A DNA stretch of 34,418 nucleotides, from contig BDTH01000055.1 in the NCBI GenBank assembly GCA_002923195.1, forward strand, positions 1 through 34,418, written 5' to 3'. Position numbers and translations under genes: made by a program. Origin of the DNA: a bacterium BMS3Abin15 (GTDB lineage: Bacteria > Patescibacteriota > Minisyncoccia > Moranbacterales > 2-12-FULL-40-10). Below the pieces are notes generated by a model, which saw nothing but the letters and a program-made list of their open reading frames with translations, was not told the origin of the DNA and searched no databases. The stretch's first letter is position 1. The number at the start of each line of letters is the position of its first letter. This document shows positions 27,517 through 34,418 of the stretch, piece after piece.

Positions 27517-27714
27517 ATGGCCAATGAGACCGATAAAAAGCAAGATAAAGCCAGCACCAGCAACTGGATATGGATATGGATATGTATCGGCGCAAGCACT
27601 ATATTTACAGTGATAGCCACTGGAAATCCTGCGGCGGGAATAGCTGTTCTTTCTGGCTTATTAGTTATCGTGATATCAATTTTTGCCGCATCAAATGAAA
27701 TTAAGGGGGAATGA
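27517..27714 (+). CDS. Small membrane protein, unknown function
   Basis: 65 aa, RBS aggga upstream, two hydrophobic segments, own promoter and terminator. Confidence 0.7.
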   Translation: MANETDKKQDKASTSNWIWIWICIGASTIFTVIATGNPAAGIAVLSGLLVIVISIFAASNEIKGE

Positions 27715-27731
27715 TAATTACTTGGCCTTTC

Positions 27732-27778
27732 AGACTTGCTTGAATACTCTACTTCGTATTTAAGCAAGTCTTTTTTTA
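27732..27778. terminator. Rho-independent terminator, bidirectional
   Basis: agacttgcttgaatac-tctactt-cgtatttaagcaagtctttttttatt between convergent genes. Confidence 0.8.
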
Positions 27779-29011
27779 TTCCAACAATTCAGCGACTTCA
27801 CTCGCGCATTTTTCCCAACTAAACCTTTTCACATTCTCATATCCTTTGTTTATTATATCATTTTTCAAGTTTTCGTCCGAAATTAATCTATAGGTAGTTT
27901 CAGCAATCTGCTCATGATTATTTGGGTCAACTAACAAGGCAGATCTTATTCGTATGTTCGTACCTGATTCGTAATTCGTAGAGATCTCCGGAATTGATGA
28001 GTTATTTCCCGCTACCACTGGCGTTCCAACACTTTGAGCTTCTAAGACAGGAATACCGAATCCTTCATAAAATGTAGGAAAAAGGAAAACATCAGCATTT
28101 TTTAAAAGTTCCCACTTTTTTTCTTCACTTACATAACCAGTAATGATTATGTCTTTTTCGCTTTTCGCTTTTCGCTTTTCGCTTTCAACTTCCTCAAATC
28201 CATATCCCTTTCCCCCGACCAATACTAATTTGTGTGGAATATTATACTTTTCTTTTAACATTTCAAATGTCTTGATGATTCCGACTATATTTTTTCGTTT
28301 TTCTAGCCGCCCAACAAAAAGTAAATAGGGTTTTTCAATTTTTTCATTAATTTTGATATTTGATATTTGATATTTGATATTTTGCTCGTATCCTTCATAA
28401 ATTACCGTGATTTTTTCTTCCGGCGTTTTATAGAATTTCACTAAATCTTTCTTAGTATTTTGAGATACAGCAATGATTTTATTCGCCCATTTACAGGAAT
28501 TTTTAATTGACTCGCGCATATAAAAATTTTCCCAAGCGGAATAAGATCTGGGAAAAACTTCATATTCCAATCCATGAATCGTCACAATGGTATCTTTCGG
28601 CCCGTTCGCCATGCTACGCCACTTATTACTATCCTGAGAACTAAAAATTCTAACCAGTTTCCTAATCGGACTAAATAGTTTAGAAAGCAGGGCGTTGCGG
28701 GCGGGATGAATTAAGGGGGCCGTATGGGCTGGAACAAATAAAATATCGACTGGATTAAAAATCATTTCCAGTGATAAACGAATCTGAGTCCAAAACCTTG
28801 GCGCCCAAAGTTTTTTAACTTTCCAGCCTTGCCTGCCGGCAGGCAGGTTTTCCGACAAATCAAAATCCACTGCTTGATTATACCTGATATATAAAACCAC
28901 CTGGTGGTTTTTTATTTTACCCCTCAGGTGTTTAATTACTTGATAAGAATATTCCTCGATCCCGGTACGCTTTTTAATAAAAGCCCTGGAACCGTCAATC
29001 CCAATAATCAT
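27776..29011 (-). CDS. GT4 glycosyltransferase with several in-frame repeat insertions
   Basis: 411 aa; LLFVGRLEKRKNIVGIIKTFEML, FLFPTFYEGFGIPVLEAQSVGTPVVAGNNSSIPE. Confidence 0.9.
   Translation of the reverse strand: MIIGIDGSRAFIKKRTGIEEYSYQVIKHLRGKIKNHQVVLYIRYNQAVDFDLSENLPAGRQGWKVKKLWAPRFWTQIRLSLEMIFNPVDILFVPAHTAPLIHPARNALLSKLFSPIRKLVRIFSSQDSNKWRSMANGPKDTIVTIHGLEYEVFPRSYSAWENFYMRESIKNSCKWANKIIAVSQNTKKDLVKFYKTPEEKITVIYEGYEQNIKYQISNIKINEKIEKPYLLFVGRLEKRKNIVGIIKTFEMLKEKYNIPHKLVLVGGKGYGFEEVESEKRKAKSEKDIIITGYVSEEKKWELLKNADVFLFPTFYEGFGIPVLEAQSVGTPVVAGNNSSIPEISTNYESGTNIRIRSALLVDPNNHEQIAETTYRLISDENLKNDIINKGYENVKRFSWEKCASEVAELLE
28601..28705. repeat. In-frame insertion with imperfect inverted ends inside the GT4 gene
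   Basis: cccgttcgccatgctacgcc (28601-28620) and ggcgttgcgggcggg (28691-28705); encodes ARNALLSKLFSPIRKLVRIFSSQDSNKWRSMANG. Confidence 0.55.
28828..28848. repeat. cttgcctgccggcaggcagg palindrome inside the GT4 gene
   Basis: Encodes in-frame NLPAGRQGW. Confidence 0.85.
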
Positions 29012-29036
29012 AATACTAATGATGCAAAACCTTATG

Positions 29037-29078
29037 CCTGCCCGCCAATCGCCGTGCTCAAGGCACTGGCAGGCGGGC
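29037..29078. repeat. Intergenic palindromic element
   Basis: cctgcccgcc...ggcaggcggg with inner gtgc-tcaag-gcac. Confidence 0.75.
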
Positions 29079-29128
29079 TAATACACAAACATGCAAATTT
29101 TCTGTTTTAATTTATTCGCGTATTTGTA

Positions 29129-30136
29129 TTACTTTGATAGCATTATTGTCCTCTTATAAACATCCAGATTTTCTAGCACTGCTCCGGTTCCTTTAACTAC
29201 ACAAAATAGCGGTTCGTCAGCAACGTAACAAGGAACTCCGATCGTTTTGGTAATCAGCTGATCCATATTGCGAAGAAGCGCACCACCACCAGAAAGAACC
29301 ATTCCCTTATCCATTATATCAGCCGCCAATTCTGGAGGGGTTTCTTGAAGAACTTTCTTAATTGTATTAATAATCTCCCTAAGCTCATCCTGCAACGCTT
29401 CAGTTATCTCATTGGAAGAAATTTTAACTGTCCTAGGAAGCCCTCCTGTAAGATCACGGCCTCGAATTTCCATATATTCTTCTTTTACTAAGCCTATGGC
29501 TGATCCGATTTTAATTTTAATTTCTTCAGCTGTTCTTTCTCCCACCGCCAAACCATGCTTTCTTTTAATGTAATCGGCTATCGCCTGATCTAACTTATCT
29601 CCTCCTACCCTAGCGCTATGCGACGCTACCACGCCACCGAGAGAAATTACAGCAATTTCTGAAGTTCCTCCGCCAATATCAACGATCATATTCCCCTGGG
29701 CGCTATGAATGGGAATGCCGGCTCCAATAGCAGCCAATACCGGCTCTTTAACAACATAAGCTGATTTGGCTCCAGCTTTTATGGCCGCATCAATTACCGC
29801 TCTTCTTTCAGTGGATGTTACGCCAGCCGGGATAGAAATCATAACCTCCGGACGAATAAGGCGGATTCTCCCGCTTACTTTATTTATAAAATACTTAAGC
29901 ATTGCCTCAGTAATACGGTAATCAGCAATCACTCCGTCTTTAAGCGGCTTACTAGCCTTAATGCTGTCTGGGGTTCTCCCTAGCATTTCCTTGGCCTGAT
30001 TACCTACTGCTAAAACCTTATTTTCAAAAATCGAAATAGCCACAACAGAGGGTTCATCAACTACAACCCCTCTGCCTGGGACAAAAACCAAAGTGTTGGC
30101 CGTCCCTAAGTCAATCCCAATTTTTCTTAAAAACAT
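29129..30136 (-). CDS. mreB: Rod shape-determining protein MreB
   Basis: 335 aa; IGIDLGTANTLVFVPGRGVVVDEPSVVAI, VDIGGGTSEIAVISLGG, LSGGGALLRNMD. Confidence 0.97.
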   Translation of the reverse strand: MFLRKIGIDLGTANTLVFVPGRGVVVDEPSVVAISIFENKVLAVGNQAKEMLGRTPDSIKASKPLKDGVIADYRITEAMLKYFINKVSGRIRLIRPEVMISIPAGVTSTERRAVIDAAIKAGAKSAYVVKEPVLAAIGAGIPIHSAQGNMIVDIGGGTSEIAVISLGGVVASHSARVGGDKLDQAIADYIKRKHGLAVGERTAEEIKIKIGSAIGLVKEEYMEIRGRDLTGGLPRTVKISSNEITEALQDELREIINTIKKVLQETPPELAADIMDKGMVLSGGGALLRNMDQLITKTIGVPCYVADEPLFCVVKGTGAVLENLDVYKRTIMLSK

Positions 30137-30141
30137 CTGAT

Positions 30142-30585
30142 TTACAATTTTATATACTTTCCTTTAAGGTAGTTAATTATAGGTTCGCGAGTCGTTCGAG
30201 TCAACTTTTTAGGCAACTCCTTCAAATTAAACCATTTAATCTCCTCGCATTTATGCGGTTCCATTATTTTAGGCTTTCCTGATTTTAAATCTGCCAGATA
30301 ATTAATAGCTAGCCAATGTTCTTTTCCTTTATTAATAACGTGGTCGGTGTGGGGCAAATATCCCCAAACCTTAACATCAATATCTAACTCTTCTTTTATT
30401 TCCCTTTTCATTGCCTTAATTCCCTTTTCTCCAAAATCTACAGTTCCTCCTGGCTTAGACCACCACCCAGCTTCGTTTTTTGATTTTTTCCCGCGTTTCA
30501 TAAAAAGAGCTTCGCCTTTTTTGTTGAAAATTAAAATACCCCCTCCGACTCCGATATAATCTTTTCCTGGCTTTAATTTCTTCAT
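30142..30585 (-). CDS. NUDIX hydrolase
   Basis: 147 aa; Nudix box GGTVDFGEKGIKAMKREIKEELDID. Confidence 0.92.
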   Translation of the reverse strand: MKKLKPGKDYIGVGGGILIFNKKGEALFMKRGKKSKNEAGWWSKPGGTVDFGEKGIKAMKREIKEELDIDVKVWGYLPHTDHVINKGKEHWLAINYLADLKSGKPKIMEPHKCEEIKWFNLKELPKKLTRTTREPIINYLKGKYIKL

Positions 30586-30596
30586 TTGTTTTGTAC

Positions 30597-31871
30597 TTAA
30601 TGCTTTGTACTTTCTGCTCTCTTAATGTCCGCGCCTAATTTTTGCAGGCGTTCTTCAATTTGCTCATATCCCCTGTCCACCTGGTAAATATCCTTTATAA
30701 TTGTCCTGCCTTCCGCAATAAGCGCGGCAATTATTAGCGATGCCCCGGCACGCAGATCATAACTGGTAATTATTTTGCCCTTGAGTTTTGCCGGGCCCTT
30801 TACACTTGCCTGGTGCTTGCTCAATATTCTGGCCTTGGCCCCCATCTTTTTTAATTCCTTAAGATAATTAAATCTTCCTTCATAAAGAGAGTCAAAGATA
30901 AGTGTTTCTCCCTTAGCTTGAGTAGCTAAGACTCCGAAAGGAGCCTGAGTGTCAGTAGGAATTCCTGGATAAAGCCTAGCATCAATTTTAGTAACCGCCT
31001 TGATATTTTTAGGCGGAATTATCTGAATATAATCCTTTCCTATTTTAAAATTAGCCCCAAATTCTCTTAACTTTTCAACAACTAAATCCAAATGATCTAT
31101 ATTGACATTTTTTACCCTAATCGGACTTTTGGTAGCTACTCCTAAAATAAGAAATGTTGCCGCTTCGTTAGCGTCGGCGATTATTTCATGTGTCGCGCCT
31201 TTTAATTCTTTTCTTCCTCTTATTTCTAATGTATTGGTTCCTATTCCCTTTATTTCAGCTCCCATTTTAGAAAGAAACTTAGCCAAGTCTTGAACGTGAG
31301 GTTCAGTAGCTGCTATTTTTATCACGGTCTTCCCTGGGAGGTTGGCCGCTAGCATCATTGCATTCTCCGTAGCCGTTACTGAAAATTCCTTCAGCACTAT
31401 TTCGTTAGCTTTACAGTTCTTGGAATCAACCTTAAAAAAACCATTAAGTTGTTTTATTTTAACTCCTAATTTTTCAAGTGCACTAAGGTGAGTATCAACC
31501 GGCCTTGACCCGATAACACATCCGCCGGGATAAGGAATTTTAAAATTATCAAAACGGGCTGAAAGAGATCCTAAAAGTAAAATAGAGGAGCGCATTTTTT
31601 TCACCGCTTCATAGTCCATTCTTTTGGGATCAATATTTTTAGCGATAATGCTTATTTTTCTTTTTCCCAGCCACTTTATTTCTGCTCCCAAGCCTTTAAT
31701 TATTTCAATCATTCGAAAAACATCCTCAATTAGAGGAATATTGGAAATAGTGCATTTCTTGTCAGTCAAAAGAGTAGCTGCCAGTATGGGAGTGGCAGCG
31801 TTTTTAGATCCCCTTACTTCAATTGTACCTTTCAGCTTTTTTCCGCCGTTAATTTCAAAATATTGTGCCAT
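30597..31871 (-). CDS. murA: UDP-N-acetylglucosamine 1-carboxyvinyltransferase
   Basis: MAQYFEINGGKKLKGTIEVRGSKNAATPILAATLL; active-site-loop Cys in YPGGCVIGSRPVDTHL. The longer ORF to 31964 runs into a repeat and is not needed. Confidence 0.95.
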   Translation of the reverse strand: MAQYFEINGGKKLKGTIEVRGSKNAATPILAATLLTDKKCTISNIPLIEDVFRMIEIIKGLGAEIKWLGKRKISIIAKNIDPKRMDYEAVKKMRSSILLLGSLSARFDNFKIPYPGGCVIGSRPVDTHLSALEKLGVKIKQLNGFFKVDSKNCKANEIVLKEFSVTATENAMMLAANLPGKTVIKIAATEPHVQDLAKFLSKMGAEIKGIGTNTLEIRGRKELKGATHEIIADANEAATFLILGVATKSPIRVKNVNIDHLDLVVEKLREFGANFKIGKDYIQIIPPKNIKAVTKIDARLYPGIPTDTQAPFGVLATQAKGETLIFDSLYEGRFNYLKELKKMGAKARILSKHQASVKGPAKLKGKIITSYDLRAGASLIIAALIAEGRTIIKDIYQVDRGYEQIEERLQKLGADIKRAESTKH

Positions 31872-31899
31872 TTTTGTCTGTGAGCGGAGCGAGTAGCTA

Positions 31900-31941
31900 C
31901 CCGCCTCGCCTTCGACGAGCGTCTCCGCGAGTCGAGGCGGG
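31900..31941. repeat. Palindromic element upstream of murA
   Basis: cccgcctcg...cgaggcggg. Confidence 0.7.
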
Positions 31942-31952
31942 CAAAAATGAGC

Positions 31953-32086
31953 ATCCCGCACCAATTCTCTGTTTTAGATTTAAATTATTTCTGACTAAGC
32001 CGCAGGCGATTCCGTGGATAAAACTTATACTTTTTCGCCACCGCCTCTGGCGGGGTCCCGCCATGGCGGGAGAATTTGGTGCGGGG
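31953..32086. repeat. 134-bp structured intergenic repeat, copy 2
   Basis: Same length, terminal arms and cores as 26043-26176. Confidence 0.8.
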
Positions 32087-32142
32087 CAGTCATTCGTATT
32101 GTTTTTACAGTGTACTTCAATTTCCGATTTTTTTCAAGCTTG

Positions 32143-32250
32143 CCCTCACACCAACTTTAACAAAAAATCTTGCTAATATAATTAGCGATTGGGTAAAAAT
32201 ATATCATCTATAAAATAATTAATAAACATAGCTAAAAGTTGGTGTATGGG
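32143..32250. repeat. ~108-bp element with terminal inverted repeats (copy A)
   Basis: ccctcacaccaactt ... aagttggtgtatggg. Confidence 0.7.
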
Positions 32251-32258
32251 AAAATGAA

Positions 32259-32290
32259 AACGGGCGAGGAACTTATGTTCCTGCCCGTTT
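32259..32290. terminator. Hairpin terminator of the 131-aa gene
   Basis: aacgggc-gaggaacttatgttcct-gcccgtt. Confidence 0.65.
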
Positions 32291-32296
32291 ATTTGA

Positions 32297-32692
32297 TTAA
32301 CTTACCCCTGCGAATGTAAATCCCGTGAGCGCACTTCCGCCATTTTTCATGCGTCTCAGATGCAATGGAAGTCCCTTCCGGAATGGTCTGGTTTTTCCGT
32401 TACCACGCCCCGCATTTATAGCCGCTTCTCTTTCATTTACTTCTATTATGACCTCTTCTTTTTCCAGTAAAATTTGGAGGGGATCTTTAGGTTGTTCCTG
32501 TTCGTCTATCAGATTCCTGACACCGACCTTATACTTTGTCGGATCTCCTCTTCTGAGACACGGAACCGGTTTTGTATCCCTAAGGGACTTGTTCTCATAA
32601 TGCTCCGGAAATGCAAGTCTCAATTCTCCGGCCACAGTAATACTGCGAATGTCCACAAACGGATTATACCCACCTGATTTTTCTTTTTCCAT
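32297..32692 (-). CDS. Hypothetical protein
   Basis: 131 aa with SD aaggagg (plus cctcctt) upstream and its own terminator. Confidence 0.7.
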   Translation of the reverse strand: MEKEKSGGYNPFVDIRSITVAGELRLAFPEHYENKSLRDTKPVPCLRRGDPTKYKVGVRNLIDEQEQPKDPLQILLEKEEVIIEVNEREAAINAGRGNGKTRPFRKGLPLHLRRMKNGGSALTGFTFAGVS

Positions 32693-32805
32693 GAAGTCCT
32701 CCTTCGGTTAAATTGTTTATATTTTTAAATTAAATAACTAAACAGGCTATTCTAGCATATATAATTATATTTGTCAACCCTCAAATATGGCTTATTTAAA
32801 ATAAA

Positions 32806-32833
32806 AAAGCTTCTTTAAAAAGAAGCTTTTTTT
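32806..32833. terminator. Hairpin with poly-A/poly-T flanks
   Basis: aaaaaagcttcttt-aaa-aagaagcttttttt. Confidence 0.7.
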
Positions 32834-32922
32834 TAATTTTCTCTATACAGTGTATAGAGCTAAGACAAGGATTCTTGCCTTTAGGTTATTCAGCTTTCGC
32901 TGTTTTTGTTTTTGTATTTTTA

Positions 32923-33022
32923 CCCCCACACCAACTTCCAATAATAATTTAATTAACCATTGGCCTGCTATGCTTTTAAAACTTAATAATATTGGTGACT
33001 ATGCCAAAAGTTGGTGTGGGGG
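32923..33022. repeat. ~100-bp element with 15-bp perfect terminal inverted repeats (copy B)
   Basis: cccccacaccaactt (32923-32937) / aagttggtgtggggg (33008-33022). Confidence 0.8.
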
Positions 33023-33071
33023 TGAATTTTTAAAAGAACTCAATACACAACATTATGTTAAATGTTGCCTA

Positions 33072-33923
33072 TTAAACTCTCCAAAATGCCAGGGTTGTTA
33101 AAATTGTCATTAAAATTACTATATTAACTGCCGTAAAAGGATTGTGCTGGCTGACTCCTGCAAGAACAAGCGTGTTGATAACAACAGTCAGAAGCAAGAT
33201 CAGCATTATTGCCATCCAGGTAAATGTTTCCCAGAATTTCTGGTCTTGATATAAAACCCTCATTTGATAAGAAGACGGCTGGAAAGTTCCCGCGCTTTTA
33301 GGCTGCAGATTAGTCTTAGTTAGCCCGAAAACACGGCTGTCATCCTGGACAGCGTGGCCGTTATACAGAATGGACCTGCGATATAGTTCGCTGTCGGCTC
33401 CCGCTACCATATGAAGTAAATCTTGGTCTTTAGCGCCAAACATTTGAACTGTAACAGTGGCCAGGCGTCCGTCAATAACTCCTTCCTTCACAGCGATTCC
33501 AATTTCCTGATAATCGGGATTTAAAATATTTTTTCTGTGGCGAGAGCTTTTCATCCACGCATTGTGCTGGGATTCGGAACTGGTAAAGCTAATGGCCAGG
33601 TTTTCTCCAGCATATTTGTAATCATACCCACAGCTGCCAAACCAGTACCAGGGAGAAATTCCATCGGGAGACGTGTGGGCAAAGTAATCATTGGTAATCA
33701 TATCATCGGCCTTCCACTGAGCGGCTTGGTTAAGTCGGTAGTTCATAGTCAACTTTTCTAGTCCCTCGGCTTTTCTGGATTCATTAACCAGATAGATAAC
33801 ATTATTCGGATCTATTTCACTAGCTAAAACACCATTAGATAGAGTCAGCGCAAAAACACTTACTATTACTAGAAATAGGGATACTTTGGTAAATTTATCA
33901 AGTTTTAGGCGTTTTATAAGCAT
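33072..33923 (-). CDS. CAP-domain (SCP/PR-1-like) membrane or exported protein
   Basis: Likely start MLIKRLKLDKF within ORF 33072-33968; VNESRKAEGLEKLTMNYRLNQAAQWKADDMITNDYFAHTSPDG...GENLA...HRKNILNPDYQEIGIAV; C-terminal TM helices. Confidence 0.88.
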   Translation of the reverse strand: MLIKRLKLDKFTKVSLFLVIVSVFALTLSNGVLASEIDPNNVIYLVNESRKAEGLEKLTMNYRLNQAAQWKADDMITNDYFAHTSPDGISPWYWFGSCGYDYKYAGENLAISFTSSESQHNAWMKSSRHRKNILNPDYQEIGIAVKEGVIDGRLATVTVQMFGAKDQDLLHMVAGADSELYRRSILYNGHAVQDDSRVFGLTKTNLQPKSAGTFQPSSYQMRVLYQDQKFWETFTWMAIMLILLLTVVINTLVLAGVSQHNPFTAVNIVILMTILTTLAFWRV

Positions 33924-33973
33924 TTCCTTTATTTTTAATACAGTTAGAAAGCAAAAAAAGTGTCCCACCCGTG

Positions 33974-34010
33974 CCTGCCCGCAATGCTAGCGATAGCGTT
34001 GCAGGCGGGG
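33974..34010. repeat. Palindromic element upstream of the CAP gene
   Basis: cctgcccgcaatgctagcgatagcgttgcaggcgggg. Confidence 0.75.
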
Positions 34011-34083
34011 AAACACCCTTTATATATTTATATCTTCCCCTATTATAGCGCAGATTGGCCCTTTTGTCAATATTTATTGGTAA

Positions 34084-34418
34084 TGTCCACATACATTTGG
34101 CGGTTTTTCCAGAATAGCGATATTCTGGTATATGTGTATAGATATACCAAAAACAATTAAAGGAGGAGAGGTTGAGATGGGTATTGCCTGTCTACAACAG
34201 AGAGATTAGGCTGGCAGACGCAGTTAAGGTATGCCCTCATAGTCTGGAGAGGTGGCTGGCTGATTACAGAAAATACGGAGAATCCGGATTAAAGCCAAAA
34301 TCCACTAAACCTGGAAGTCATCCTGATGAAACGCCGATACGCATTAAGGAAAGAATCAAAGAGCTAAGGAGGGAAAAAGAAGAATGCGCTTTGAAGATCA
34401 AATGGGACCTAGAGGATG
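34084..34418 (+). mobile_element. Left portion of an IS481-like insertion sequence, truncated by the window
   Basis: Transposase N-terminus plus upstream tgtccacatacatttggcgg, a candidate TGT-starting terminal inverted repeat. Confidence 0.6.
34172..34418 (+). CDS. IS481-like transposase N-terminus (HTH), partial
   Basis: TTG start after SD aggaggag: (M)RWVLPVYNREIRLADAVKVCPHSLERWLADYRKYGESGLKPKSTKPGSHPDETPIRIKERIKELRREKEECALKIKWDLED. Confidence 0.75.
   Translation, partial: MRWVLPVYNREIRLADAVKVCPHSLERWLADYRKYGESGLKPKSTKPGSHPDETPIRIKERIKELRREKEECALKIKWDLED

Noticed and set aside
27320-27595. 91-aa minus ORF containing TLTPTLSQRERG, and 27504-27767
   Set aside because: Shadow translation through the MITE-like repeat and antisense to the small membrane protein gene.
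31865-32176. 103-aa plus-strand ORF
   Set aside because: Translation of the murA 5' region, a palindromic repeat and the 134-bp repeat; no independent coding evidence.
1-34418. Recoded UGA (SR1/Gracilibacteria-type code 25)
   Set aside because: TGA terminates prfA and other genes at sensible positions with no in-frame TGA inside conserved domains.

Overview
AT-rich, gene-dense bacterial chromosomal window, probably from a Patescibacteria/CPR (Parcubacteria-like) genome. This assignment is inferred from the gene families, the tiny Lys-rich proteins and the in-frame palindromic peptides such as NLPAGRQGW; it was not tested. TGA is used as stop. Housekeeping and envelope genes include prfA-prmC, a LysM-like anchored protein, DUF192, a WecA/MraY-like transferase, GT2, rmuC, a GT39-like protein, ftsQ, a DNA pol III delta'-like gene, two GT4 enzymes, mreB, NUDIX, murA and a CAP-domain protein. 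A block at 12.5-21.3 kb encodes a PP2C-fold/beta-propeller protein, a VirB2-like pilin, a VirD4/HerA-like ATPase and coiled-coil partners, resembling a T4SS-like apparatus. A truncated IS481-like transposase runs off the right edge. The most notable observations are: (1) a DUF559 nuclease gene bounded by two palindromic ends, with a 92-bp derivative about 2.6 kb away that carries the same two ends in the same order and orientation without the gene, i.e. a possible one-gene mobile element and its MITE; (2) several different palindromic elements inserted in frame in prmC, ftsQ and both GT4 genes; (3) two 134-bp structured intergenic repeats and two ~100-bp elements with 15-bp terminal inverted repeats; (4) a protein with a C-terminal DGR-like variable domain, GC-rich and A-poor on the sense strand; (5) a T7 homopolymer frameshift at the 5' end of a peptidase-S51-like gene; (6) small proteins missed by the ORF track, including a 56-aa Cys/His-rich protein. 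No tRNA, rRNA, CRISPR array or reverse transcriptase was recognised.
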